A stretch of DNA of 64,000 nucleotides from Calvatia gigantea (Eukaryota > Basidiomycota > Agaricomycetes > Agaricales > Lycoperdaceae): the NCBI GenBank assembly GCA_025093985.1, contig JACAAK010000001.1, positions 2,542,001 to 2,606,000 on the forward strand, in the 5' to 3' direction. The translations under genes were made by a program, and so were the position numbers. The notes beneath the pieces were generated by a model. It was not told where the DNA came from, ran no database searches, and saw only the letters and a program-made list of their open reading frames with translations. Each line of letters opens with the position of its first letter. The first letter of the stretch is position 1. Positions 11,498 through 23,273 of the stretch are shown one piece after another.

Positions 11498-14400
11498 TCA
11501 AGCAGGAGGTCCGAAGATGATGCTCCGTCGGCGCCTAGCTCTTTCGAGGGGTGTTAAGTCATCGTCTAATGTGATAGCTAGAAAGGTCTCAGCTTCATGG
11601 TCATTTGTGGGTGATTTCATGGACATACATGATGTAGACTCGATCGAGACATCCGCCTCTCCTTCCTCTCCTTCTACATCAGTCGTGGTTGGTTCCACCA
11701 TCCCTCCTGAAATAAGTTTAGGCAACATCGACCGACGGCGCTGAAAGTAAAACTTAGTAATGAGATCAGCGGGGGTTGGGAATTGGGGGCACCTTGTACG
11801 TTCCAGCGACATTGATTTCTTTTAGATTGATTAGATACGGAGCCTCTTCCACATGTCGCCGTTGTTCGACACAATCCACAACCCAGGCTATGCCGACAAC
11901 TGAAGGTTTGGGGTCTCGGAGCAACCTATTCCCATGTAGCCATCATGTTTTGTCCAGCTGGAGATTTTGCTCACCGCCAACGACTGATAGTGCTCATCAG
12001 CCCGTTCTTGAAAATAACATGCGTGCATGTCTGTCCAACGCGAGACAGAATCTGTCTCAGATGCATCAAAAAATTAGTCTTCTTTAAAAGCCAAACTAAC
12101 ACACCTTCGCTCCCAAACCCTCCAGCATCTCTACGAAAAGTGAACCTGCCTCTTCTCCGTCGTCCGCCCTCACATCCACAAAAATGACACAATTGTTCAG
12201 AATTTTCAGCGATTCTGCTTTGTTTGCCGGCGCTGCTGCACCCTTGACCTTCTTCTCCGCGCTGTCTTTCTTTCCTGATCCTCCCAAACCTGTACTTAGC
12301 GCTGGACTAGACGAATCTGCGTTTGCATCCGCCTTAGCGGCTTGTCGAGCGCTAGATCGCGTGCCTGTAGGTGTTGGAACTTTGTCTGGGGATACGTTGG
12401 ACTTGGAAGATGCAGCACTGCTTGTGGTCGCGGTTATAGTGGCAATTGTAGTCGTGCTGGAGGTGACATTGGAGGGTGCGGGATAACTACTACTCACACT
12501 CCTTGCGATCTTGCGAGGGGTAGCGGGAGGGCCCATACTCCTTTTGTCGCCAATCCCATAAGCCGGAGCCGCACTGAGTGACTGCGAAAGTTGAGAAAGT
12601 GCCAAAGATGCCCTTCGTGAGGAATCCGCCTTCCTCAACTTGTCTTTGCCTTTCTCTTTCTCCTTGCCCTTGTCCTCCGGCTTCTTCCCACTGCTACTAC
12701 CTCCCACCATTTGCATTTCGTCATCATCCCCTTTGGCAAGCGGTACCATGAACACATCGTCCAAATCTCCTGAGGTAGTACCCTCCTTTTCAGATGGACC
12801 TGCAGCATCCGTCGCGATGAAACCATATACGGGGATGCTATCGTCCACAACCTCACCCACGCCACTGCCACCTTTGATAGGACTTGCTTCTACCATTGGC
12901 AAACTCGATTTCTTGCTGACTTTCTGCACCAACCGCTTATTCGCCATCGGGAATAACTTTCCACCTCCATTTCCCAGAACCGCAACGCCAGATAAACCCC
13001 TGAGATTTCCTTTGGCACCAGCACTGCTCAGCATTGTTTTGCTATTTCCTAGAAGTTGGTTTTTAGCCGAACGTGGGTTTGGCGTAGACATTGAAGACGA
13101 ATCGGGTTTAGAAAAGAATGATGTCATTGACTTTTGGATGAGTCGGGTTTTGGTCGTTGAAGGTCCCGCCTGGATCGACGATGACCCGGTTGGAATCGGA
13201 TTTTTGCTCAACCCGCCAGGCACACCGTGTCCGATTGACATTGAACGCCTGCGAGAACCATTGCGTTGTAGGTTACTACCTCCCTGCTCCGGCTCGGCTA
13301 GCTGCGTAGACACTAGCAGGCCTTCATCGTCATCGCCTTCGCCAGTCGCATGATTGAAGCCCAAACTTGTGTTGGGTCTTGACGGGGCAGGCATCTTGAG
13401 TTTTTCAAGTGCACTCGACAGCGTAGACAGCGAAGAGCCACCCAGACTGACTTGCACATCATCTACAGCAAACACATCTATTACACAGGTCAGTCGTAAC
13501 GTCTGGATACGCCTTAGACGGCGTAACGAACCTGAGCGACGACTAAACATCGATACCGCTCTAGCTATCTTCATCGGCGAAGGTGATCCTTCGGTAAAGA
13601 TTGGCTTGGAAGGTGTTTTCGCTAACGAGATCTTCGCAGGACTCGAGCCTGGAGTTCGATATCTTCGTGAAGGGGTTTGAAGGGGCGAGCTAGTTTGCAT
13701 AGGTGAACCTAGAGATAATTGCTGGGCCTCAGCTTCAGATGATATGCCGGATTTCCCGCCGCTCTGGGCTGATATAGATCCGCGTCGTGCAGGACCCGCA
13801 ATCCGTGTTGCTCCTGAAATAAAATAATTACGCCTTTTAAGAGCGAGCGATGGTATACACTCACGACGTGCAGCTGCTGGCTTCGCCACAGGGGGCACGG
13901 GCCGCTTCATTGTGCTCCTCGTGACCCGTGTCGATGTAGGGATATTACTTCGACCTCGTTTCCTAGGCGCAGGTTTCGGCTTAAACGGTTCCACGAGCTG
14001 CCCGACGGACCTGTCAGTTGTTTGTGGCGCCAACACAGGTTCTCCGGCGGCTTGCCCTATGGGTGCATCAACAATAGCCGAAACCTTTACCTCGGCTTGA
14101 ATCACATCCGTCGCTGTCGGTTCAACAATCATCAGTGGCGACGCTGGGCGATCGTGTTGTTCCTGAACTACAGGTGCTTCGGAAATGACTGGGATAAGTG
14201 GAGTGGATTCCTCAATACCGGTCGTAAGCCCGACTGGTTCTTCCGGCGGCGAGGCACCTGGCGAAGAAGGCTGTGGTTGTGGTATGCTCTCAGTCACGAC
14301 TTCGTTTTCTGGAAGTGGTTCCCCTTCAAGTTTTTGCGTCGTCAAGACTTCTATGGCCAGTGATTCGTCTGGCAAGGTAGGTAATGGCTCTCCCAACTTC

Positions 14401-16106
14401 CACTGAGAAACGCCCTCCGAGAGAGGAGGTTTTCCTTCAGGTTCTGGTATCACCAGCTCCGGCACTGAAGTTGTTTCCGCCTTGGACTCTTGTTCCTCAG
14501 ACTCCACTTGTTCTTCTTCATCTTCATCTTCATGAAAGATCACTGGTACGAATTTAGTTGGTGCGGCCGGCTCCTGCTTCTCCTTGCGTCGCATCCTATC
14601 CTTAAGCGAGGGTTTCTTGCTCTCCAGCCCCAACTTTCCCTTTCCTTTCGCATTGGTAGCACCAGCGCCAGGAGCTTGGGGCGGCAACGAGGCGCCCTTC
14701 CCCTTCGCTTTGTCCTGCGACTTACTTGCATGCTGTTTTGCAGCGTTTTGCATGAGGAAAGAGAACGCATTCACACCCTTGGATGACGGGCCCGGGCCCT
14801 TATGAGGTGCGGCCTTGAGCGAGGCTCGTTTCGACTTTTCAGCGACGGTGAGAGCGGGAGCAGGTAAAGGGAGGGAAGGTGAACCCATAGAAGGTCGGAG
14901 GATTTGACTACCAGGTGCGGTATCAGTCACGCTTGGCGCCGCAAGCGCGTTCTTCGCGTTGCCAAAATCCGGCTGTGATATTGGTTTCAATGGCGAATCA
15001 GCATCAGGCCCCTGAGGTAGGCGGAGTGAGACCAGAACTTAAAGGATATTCAGGATGCTCACTTTTTCTAAGTTAAATCCCAAACCATCGCTGGCGTTGT
15101 AACGATTTCCATCTTCGCCAGTAGCAAATTTCGTCGGAAGCGGAGTCACAGGTAGAGGAGTTAATGGAGACATGGATATAGCGAGGTTTGGTTCACTTGG
15201 CATAGGTGTAGCGGGAATTATAGGAGGGTCAACAGGTGGCACGAATGTAGGCACTGGAGGTGATGGGGATCTTGAACGTTGGATGGAGACCTCTGGAGCG
15301 GGAACCATGTCATTATCGGTGCTCTCAATAGCCGTGCCTGTGTCAACGACAGGCCGGACAGAACACTCTTCGTCGACTTCCATACGAACCCTTGGGTCAT
15401 CGGAAAATGCTTCTACATGCAGTGGCTGCTGCCCTGATGTGGATGGTTTGGGGGGACTTGGATAGACTTTAAGTCCGTGATATTTGTCAGTTGAACAAGG
15501 GGACCGGGCGCGGGTAGGAGATGAAGGCGGTTTCCTAAGGTCGAGGTGTGGCAATGACGAAAATGAGGGAAACAAAGGTACAGATTGCGCTCTCGTCTTG
15601 CCCGGCACTCCAGTTGGCGACTGCACAATGGGGGATGCTGGTATATGTGACATGGAATTCGGTTTCTTGTTGGATGATGTGGTTCCTGCTCGTTTACGGG
15701 GTGCCTTTCGACTGGGACCAGGATTTGGCTCCGAATTCGTTCGAGCATGACCTGCCTTGGTCAGGCGAGCTCTGACAGGATTCTTAGCACCCTCTCCACC
15801 CAAGTCCCACTTCATTCGCTTGGATTCCCGACCGCTCCTCTCCCCCGAAACTCCAGAATTATATCCATCGTTGGGCGGGGGCGATACCGAGCGTTTTGAC
15901 CGTTGGAGAGTGTTCCCTTTGTTTGGGGATAGCAATAATTCATCCTCACTTTCGACAAGAGAGTTCATATCACTAGGAGGTTCCGAGCTTTTGTGTACTG
16001 CGTTACGAGCAGTTTTCATAGGGGAGTGCTCTGGCACTTTCAGGATGTCGTCTGATAACTTGATCTGAGATCGCGTTCTTCTGCCCGGTAACGGTTTGCT
16101 GGTCAT
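11498..16106 (-). CDS. BRCT-domain protein with PIP box, 1432 aa
   Basis: Large nuclear, mostly disordered protein with one clear BRCT domain near the C-terminus. Exons on the minus strand: 16106-15063, 15011-13865, 13813-13532, 13477-12105, 12051-11975, 11925-11793, 11740-11498; all phases agree. BRCT lies at about residues 1248-1350: NNCVIFVDVRADDGEEAGSLF, RVGQTCTHVIFKNGL and VVGIAWVVDCVEQRRHVEE, with the expected Trp. Residues encoded at 13113-13136 read QKSMTSFF, a match to the PCNA-binding PIP box (Q-x-x-h-x-x-F-F). There are many Ser-Pro sites (candidate CDK/ATR targets). Microcephalin-like checkpoint proteins are a possible comparison. Role in replication or damage response is inferred. 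An upstream short first exon cannot be excluded. Confidence 0.82.
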
Positions 16107-16310
16107 CTGAGGCGTTGGTGCATAAGTGGCCTGTGTCTAAGAGTTTGTCGGTGAATAAAACCGGGATAAGTGAAATATACACAGACCTGTGGACGCAGCG
16201 CGGTTGACGTCCAACGCGTCGATTGGGAGGTGTGTAGTTCGCGATGTCACGTGGTTCATTGCCTGCCAGGGACCTTCCCACTGCGAGTCGGGACTCGGAA
16301 CCGCTAAACT
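16107..16310. promoter_or_regulatory. divergent promoter, BRCT gene / NAD kinase
   Basis: 204 bp separate the start codons of two divergent genes, so both promoters must lie here or inside the 5' ends. No TATA-like element is obvious. A shared regulator is possible but not shown. Confidence 0.45.
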
Positions 16311-17867
16311 ATGTTGTCCTCCATCTGCCGTCCGGTACGCTCGCAGGCATCGTGTCGTCTATTCGCAAGATGTCTACTATCCAGGACGCCTCATATGTCA
16401 GCGACCGCAATGCTTGGTAAACATTCCAACCACATACAGACACGGCAAATCACGTCGAATTCAAAATCCTCATTCACACCTCCCTATCTGACGTTCGTAC
16501 GGAAATGCACTAATGGTTGCAGTTACTAACCTCACTGAAAGGACAGGAGACCTTTTGAATCCCCTAAAAGTATACTGATTGTAAACAAATTGCGGACACA
16601 ACCTGTCATCCTGGCCATTGATGCATTCCTCGAGTAAGCCATGTTCGACTGGCGATTAAACATAATCTCATTATGTCCTTCAGACATGTTCACGTTACAT
16701 ACCCCGGTGTACGAGTGTTTCATGAAGATCGACCAGACATACCCCATGGTGCAGAGGTCTGGAAACCAGGTGAGTAACTGCTAACCGCTCATCTGTTAAT
16801 CTACCACTTACTCGCCTTCGTTTAGGCCCGAAGGCAGAGAAGATAGATCTCGTCGTAACGTTAGGAGGCGACGGGACTATTCTTCATGCCTCTTCCTTGT
16901 TTAGCACTGGTGCTGTTCCACCGGTTCTGAGCTTCTCCATGGGCACTCTGGGCTTCCTTCTGCCGTTCCGTGAGTCTACCGTGATCAAACCTTGATCCCA
17001 GCAGACGCTAACATATTATTAGACATCGATGATTTCGCCAAAGCTCTGGGATCTGTCTTTGAAGGGAAAGCGACTATTCTAAACCGCATGCGTCTAGCCT
17101 GTACCTTCTATAATCAAGACCTAGCAAAGAAAGGAGATGACGGGGATGGTGTGTCCGTCGCAAGTTTAGAATTGATTTTCATTGTTCATGGTTAGTTAGA
17201 CTGGCAAGTCATGAACGAGATCGCGCTCCATCGGGGTTCAAGCCCTCATCTGAACACTATTGATATTTTCGTCGATGGTCAACATCTGACCGAGGCCGTT
17301 GTAAGTACTCATTCATTCCATCTGTTCCTCTCTATTGAATACACCTCCAGTCGGACGGACTCATCGTCTCAACCCCCACCGGATCAACCGCGTACTCGCT
17401 TTCCGCCGGCGGACCCATCGTTCACCCTTCGCTTAGTGCACTGGTTCTGACCCCGATCTGTCCTCGGAGTTTATCATTCCGGCCACTGGTATTCCCGTCA
17501 TCATCGTTGGTCACACTCCGAGTGAGTCGGCCATTATGCACCGTTTCCGAGGGTGGGGCTCATGACCAATAACGCTTGTAACAACAACCAACAGATAGGT
17601 GACCGTAGCAGATCCCCTGCTGGCGTCTCAATGGATGGCAGGACCTCCCATATTTTGCATCCTGGCGAATACGTCAACGTCCAAGCATCCCCGTATCCTG
17701 TTCCCTGCATCAACAGATCCTCCATCATCGAGCCTGGCGACGAAGGGGAACACCACGAGGCCGCTGGTCCCGGGAAAGATGATGACTGGGTTCGGGACAT
17801 CAACAATCTCCTTCAGTACAACGCGACATTCCGAAGCAAAGCACTGCTGCGCCATAGCCGGACCTGA
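16311..17867 (+). CDS. NAD(H) kinase, probably mitochondrial (Pos5-like)
   Basis: ATP-NAD(H) kinase making NADP(H). Exons 16311-16496, 16542-16633, 16684-16769, 16826-16969, 17023-17148, 17200-17300, 17351-17521, 17595-17867; phases agree, 392 residues. The first 60 residues are rich in Arg/Ser and low in acid ([19 protein letters not shown]), as in a mitochondrial presequence. Kinase motifs: [18 protein letters not shown] (the GGDG loop, with the catalytic Asp), [13 protein letters not shown], and [21 protein letters not shown]. The Pos5 comparison rests on the presequence and moderate length. In mitochondria this would supply NADPH for redox defence and arginine/proline synthesis; that link is inferred. 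Confidence 0.88.
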
Positions 17868-18140
17868 ACATTCTTAGCTGTTCGCAGTTACAAGACACGG
17901 ATCCCAAGTCATACCACCTCAAGGTCAACCCCGCCACAAGAGCTGCATATAACCAGGTTCTTCTGCGTTACTGTACGAATTGTTGGCCTTAGGAGACGCC
18001 GCGTTTGAGGGGAAACTAATCTTGTTCTAAGGAAATTGGCTGGTCAAAGCAGAAATACATGAATATGATACAAAATAGCCAACAGGCTAGGATACTGGAG
18101 CATATAATAATGAACAACGTTGTCCATAAAACCCAAAAAT

Positions 18141-18949
18141 CTATAACCGTCTGAAGAATGAAGTGAATGAACTGCTATTCCTGCCACCTTTCGAACGCGA
18201 CGTCACGATTGACGGCGTTCTCACACCTCCTGGACTTGAAGACCGCGCCCTCGCCCTCCTTGCCATGATCTCAGCGCGAGGCTCATACGGAGGTGGGGGT
18301 TTGCATTCACCCTTCATCGAGGGCTGAGAGTGAGCCTTGGGGAGACCATGCGAAGCCGGACCCGCCATTTGATCCTCCCCTCGTACCGCAATAACCAGTT
18401 TTGTTCTGGGTCCGAATCCCTTTGCGCTGGAGGGCCACGCGCTGGCTGAGATACGCCAGTAGGTCATCTTCCCGTCGGAAGCAGTATGATAACATATGGT
18501 GATATCCTCCCGAGCGACCATTGCCAGTCTGGGAAACTCCTCAATAGCAATGTCAACGGCTTCCTATAATCAACCCGTATGTTGGTTCGGTGTTTATACT
18601 CCCCATGCCAAACAAGACGGACCTTGTACGTTGGTGCTGCCTTGACAAGTACACCGTCTCCATGGTAATTATAAACAATATTATTGTATTCATGTGTTTC
18701 GTGTGTGAAGTCAAACGCCTGTCTCTTGCTAGAACTCTGGGACTGGGATGAAGCCGGGGTTGAATATTGCGAGTTCTGTGTAACAGAAACACTTGACCGC
18801 GATTCCAATTTGGCGGGAGCGGAAGGATATCGTTGCACAGGCAATGGCAGGCCGTTCACGGTAATAGTAGGTACTGCCAGAGATGCCATTGCGCCAGGAA
18901 TGTAAACTTGAGGCAGTAGTTGAGTGTCGACTGTAACTCCCGAGCCCAT
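18141..18949 (-). CDS. conserved hypothetical protein, 249 aa
   Basis: Not recognised. Two exons, 18949-18623 and 18563-18141, joined in phase across a 59-bp intron. ATG at 18949 is preferred because the reading becomes protein-like there (VTVDTQLLPQVYIPGAMASLAVPTITVNGLPLP); an in-frame ATG at 19057 is an alternative. The N-terminal third contains a Ser-rich linker. The centre (HEYNNIVYNYHGDGVLVKAAPTYKEAVDIAIEEFP) looks folded. The end is basic and Ser/Arg-rich. No signal peptide, membrane segment or catalytic motif is seen. Similar uncharacterised proteins seem familiar from agaricomycete genomes, but no function can be given. Confidence 0.62.
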
Positions 18950-19167
18950 ATATACTGCACCGAAGCGCTGCGTAGAGCTGGGCAGTGCCCTTGGCAGTGG
19001 ACATCGCAAAACGTGCACCGCCCATGGTTCTATTTTTAGCCCAACGGCCATCTGCAAGGTCGGTGCAATTTATGAGAAAACATCATCCCCAAACAACCTA
19101 AACAAAGCTATGCAAGACAAATATCATGCCATTGTAATAACAGCAACAGCGTAATTGACACACAGCA

Positions 19168-21767
19168 TCATTCCCCTAGCCCAACCAGCAACGAGAAAGC
19201 GCCTTGCAACCCAGCTTTCTTCTCTTTTGCTCCTGCTGTAACAGCAGCATTACGACTCGGCGGCGCCTTTTTCTCCTTCGTGGGAGCTTCCCTATACCCT
19301 TCTGCCAGGCTCTCTCGACAAGCTTCCCACATCTCTGTCACAGCCTTGCCTTCCGGTAAAGCCAAAGTACCAGAAAAGTATGAATGTAGGAGCTTCCCAG
19401 AAAACCGGTTGGAGACAGAAGGAACAAGTGGTGTTAAAAGAAGGGCTTGAGACAAATCTTCAATAGTTTCCAAGGTAGCCAGCAGTTGCGCACATATTTG
19501 GACATTCCGATCTCGAACTGGTGGTAACTCTTTAGGAGCGACAGCACCAGCGGGTGGCTATTGGGCCACGAGGCGAAAGCGGCAAGGGAACAGCGCACTT
19601 CATGTGATGTCCATTTCTCTTTTTCTCTATCCCTCGACCCTGTTTCTATTGAACGTTCATGTAAACAACGTGCAATCCACCGGATGGCTAGCACTGGTTG
19701 TAGTTGTTCGGAAGGCAGCCGGTGAACAGAGGGTAGATCGGATTGCAGTATTCTGAGGAAAATGGTGAAACGTTCTTCGGGCGATCTCTGAACAAGGGAA
19801 ATAGTTTCATCAGCGTCGGGATGTGTGTCTGTAATATTGCAAGAGATTGATGAAAGTAATTTATCCAGTGGTGTAGCAGGTAGCACTTCAGCAGTTATTC
19901 TCGTGCCACGCCGCACATACTCCGTCACCCTAGGCTTCCCCACCCTGCTGGATCTTTGAGAGACAACAGACATTGACGCATCTGTCTCGGTAATGCCGTC
20001 CTCGAGGTGGAGGCGCTGCAAGGCGCCTTTCAAGGGTGCCAAGAAATCAATCTTTTCCTCCTCGCTATCAGATTCTGCGACATCAATCAACTCGTTCTCG
20101 TCGTCAGATTCTCCAACGGCGTCTCCGCCCTCCTGAGACAGGTTCCCTGCAGCTGCGTCAGTCTCCTCGTCGTCTTCTTCGGCAATCGGGAGTCCCAGCA
20201 AGTCGTCCAAAATTGAGTAAATCCAAACTCTGAGAGGTCGCGTGATGCTGCGGGAAACAGTCTCAAGGTCTGGGTTTTCAAGGAACAGCCTTGGCCACGA
20301 TGTTCCCGTGTTTAGTGCGTCCATCAACTTGGGCGAAAGGGCTCCCCTCCTGTACGCCTGCACGTAACGGGTGCGGACCGCTGCACTCTGTAATAGGGCG
20401 GGGGTTTCGCCGTCAACTCCTTCGCTCTCTTCCAAAACACGCCTGGAGATAAGACGAAGGAAGGGACATAGATCTGGGCTGTGCAAGGCGCAGATATCCG
20501 TTGTCAATAACGACGCGTCACCCTCGTATTTGGGAATGGCGTATTGAAGTGTCGCTGATACGACTTTATCTATTATACCATCCACCTCACCTGAGCTTAA
20601 AGGAGTGACAAGGCGAGATAACAGCAGATTGACTGTTCTGTCGATAAGATCCATGACACTTCCGACTTGGTGATTACCCTTTTTCCTTGGCCCTGCTGGT
20701 GAAAGGACGTTGCGCATTGCGGCGGCGGCACTCTCGATACGCTGCTCGATGGTAAGTCTCCTCTCGAAGAAGAGGGATTGAATAGAACGGCGGTCACTCT
20801 CCGAATGGGCAGTGAAATCATTGCCTACAAGAGCACTCAGGAGCGGAAGAAGTGTCACAGGAAGGTTGAGATGAGACGCGAGGATATTTGGATGATAGAC
20901 GCCGCATGTCAAACGAAGTTCCTGTGCACCTTCCGGTGGTATGGCGCCATTTCCTGTGTTTGTGTTCCCCTTTTTCTTCCCTTTATGTTTCCGCACTTTC
21001 TGGAAGTCACCGTCGTCATTATCATCAGCCAGTAATGACCGTTCGGGCACTGCTGATTCCCATACCATATCATCCAAAGGGATATAACCCAGGTAACCTG
21101 GGGCATTCAAAATGGCAAAGTCTGAGTCATTGCTAGCCACATATCCACCCACGCGACCTGCGAGCTCGACAGAGTATGGGTCACCTTCTTCATCTGCATA
21201 GTGGACTTCCAATGCTTCTATTTTTTGGGCGAGCTCTTCGAGGGTATGAACGCAGGTGGCATAAGTCAAGGGAGGGAGGATTCTGCTCTCGTGCAGAAAC
21301 CTAGGCGTTGCCCTTGAAGCTGCAGATGTTCGGAAAAAAAGTAATCCAGGTTGCACATGTGTTTGTCCTAGGCGGCTGATCCTAGCTGGAAATTTAAGGT
21401 CGGGACATGCACCTTCAAGACCTCTGAGTCAGCCCACAGAAAGAAGGAGGAAGTTAAGCTTCAAACCGTCAAAAACGAAGTAGATTTTCAGGCCCAGTTG
21501 GATCCATGCCTCAACTACTTGAACGACCAACTTCGAGAATTCGGGATACTCGCCTCCATATACCCATGGAAGCTTTGAATCATAGTACAGGTTGTATATA
21601 AAGCTAGTATATCTGAGAAACAAAATCGAGTTCAGATCAAAATGGACTCACGACCATCCATCGATCACTACTGGCACCACATCTCCTGAGGGCAATGGAA
21701 ACTGAACGTTATTTGAAAGAGAACGAGTGTTTTCACGTAAGTAGGTGGTGAGTCCATGTACACCCAT
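19168..21767 (-). CDS. Asteroid/XPG-like nuclease-domain protein (ASTE1-like), frame break
   Basis: Starts MGVHGLTTYLRENT, the N-terminal XPG/Asteroid signature; exon 1 ends VVIDGWS and exon 3 gives YVASNDSDFAILNAPGYLGYIP, the acidic active-site loop. Exons 21767-21652, 21612-21467, then from 21412. The long third exon runs in one frame to about 19550; the C-terminal 120 residues (RDRNVQICAQLLATLETIEDLSQALLL to VGLGE) lie in another frame. No acceptable intron joins them: adding one base in the GGG at 19552-19554 would restore a continuous frame. This is either an assembly error or a real frameshift. The Asteroid family is related to FEN1/XPG and human ASTE1; DNA cleavage is inferred. Residues after the core carry an acidic stretch (EEDDEETD). 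Confidence 0.78.
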
Positions 21768-21885
21768 GCCACCATCAGTCTCAGGATAAAGGATGGATGG
21801 GGCGGAAACGAAGATGTGGTTCCCCGATATGTCATGACACTACGGACTCGGATTCAGTGATGGAGAGCCTCAAGTGAACTCACAT

Positions 21886-21978
21886 GGCAACATGGCCGAG
21901 TGGTCTAAGGCGCTGGAATTAGGACTATTCCCTTCTATCCAGTCCGAAAGGGCGTGGGTTCGAACCCCACTGTTGTCA
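21886..21978 (+). tRNA. tRNA-Leu (anticodon UAG) with intron
   Basis: A complete cloverleaf can be drawn: acceptor arm GGCAACA with TGTTGTC, D-arm with the leucine/serine-type GGCCGAGTGGTCTAAGGCG, anticodon stem CTGGA/TCCAG, a type II variable arm and T-arm GTGGG-TTCGAAC-CCCAC. The anticodon loop is 20 nt long, which fits a 7-nt loop plus a 13-nt intron after position 37. Read that way the anticodon is UAG (Leu, CUN codons). Internal A and B boxes are present and a short T run follows at about 22000, a pol III stop. Confidence 0.88.
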
Positions 21979-22236
21979 ATAAGGGCACTGCCCAGTATTT
22001 TTTTTTGTTCACTCATTTTACAACCTGAAGAGCATGCCTTTTCAATGGTTGGTAAGATTGGGTTATACGAATGGTTGAGCCAGGTGAATCCGTTCATCTA
22101 TGCAGAAAGTATGCTAAGTTGCATTATGAACAAGCAATTGTACAATAGATATCCAAAAGTTGAATGAAATGCAGACGAACCCAGGTGGTAGTGTGGAAAT
22201 CAATGCTAACGGTAGGTATACGGAACGTAAACGCAT

Positions 22237-23273
22237 TTAAGGCGAATTCTTTTTGTCGTCCTCCTCGTCAGCTGCATTGTCCTTCTCCTTCCAACGTTCA
22301 TATGCTCGGGTGAAAGTTCGACTTGCAAGCAAAAGTGGCTCATTCGTCCAAGCTTTCTCCCAGACCCGCTGTGCAAACTGTTTCTGTTCGCCTGAACTGA
22401 CACTGTCGTGAAGGATGCCGAGAACACGGAAAGAGGGTGCTAAGAGTTTGTTAATTCTTTCCCAAAAAGGCGGGAAGTCGGGGGGTAATGGAACAAGAAG
22501 GGATTGTGAACTACAGGGTGGCCTTAATAAAGTGTGGTTATGGAATACACAAATATACGCACCTGATATCTGGTAGAGGCCGTGGAGGAACGTTGGGCAC
22601 CCATAGCCGGACGTCCTCATTCTGCACTCGTCCGCCATTGGGATTCTGTTGCCGTAGACTATCTTGATATTCTTGCCACACCTCCCTTCGCTTCTCCTTC
22701 ATGGCAGCCATCCGTTGTTGTCTTTCAAAATCTAGTGACATCGAATCAAGCTTTTCGTGGGCAGCCTGTCTCCCCTTTCCAGTCCACATGTACAGCCCAC
22801 TCTCCCAGGTCTTTGGAGGTTCGGGCCGGTGAGGTTTGTAGTTGGGATCCTCAGCATCCTCCAAAGGCTTGCCACCAAGGATTCGTGGTAGGTTTGCCGG
22901 TTGTCCTTCGGTAGGTAATTTATAAGGGGCGTTGCCATTTGGGTCCACTTTCTTGTGTTTCTTGAACGCGATGATGTTGCGGACTTCATGTGGAAACACC
23001 TTGCGAATACATAACGAACGGCAATAAGGTTCTTTGCCATGTATCCGTCCGGTAACCGATTGTGAGCAGTATGTCAAACACCACTCATCACTCTGTAGTG
23101 AGAATTGACCTATCCAGCAAAAACCAGAATCAGTATGCAACCCCATAATTGAAAAAGATGCATTTACCCTGAGGAGGGGTGAGGATCTTGAGTGTCGGCC
23201 AGTCAGCAAAAGGCGGTTTTCGGACTTGCTTCTGCTGTTTCTGTGGCGCTGACTGTGCTTGTCCTGTCGACAT
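22237..23273 (-). CDS. unknown protein with twin CX3C motif, 312 aa
   Basis: Not recognised by name. Exons 23273-23168, 23109-22563, 22522-22237; phases agree. The N-terminal 36 residues are polar and lead to PFADWPTLKILTPPQGQ. Then comes a cysteine array: C46-X3-C50-X14-C65-X3-C69, with HGKEPYCRSLCIRKVFPHEV highly protein-like. Spacing equals that of small TIM chaperones of the mitochondrial intermembrane space (CX3C-X11-16-CX3C). The rest is a charged helix (RQQRMAAMKEKRREVWQEYQDSL) and an amphipathic C-terminal part ending in acidic and lysine-rich tail. No presequence or membrane span is clear. A mitochondrial, redox-folded or metal-binding role is a reasonable hypothesis only. Confidence 0.72.

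Noticed and set aside
12640..13353. 237-codon + frame opposite the BRCT gene
   Set aside because: Antisense shadow of a low-complexity Ser/Pro-rich exon; no motif.
17220..17250. tRNA-like GGTTCAAGCCC
   Set aside because: Lies in an NAD kinase exon; no acceptor or D-arm around it.
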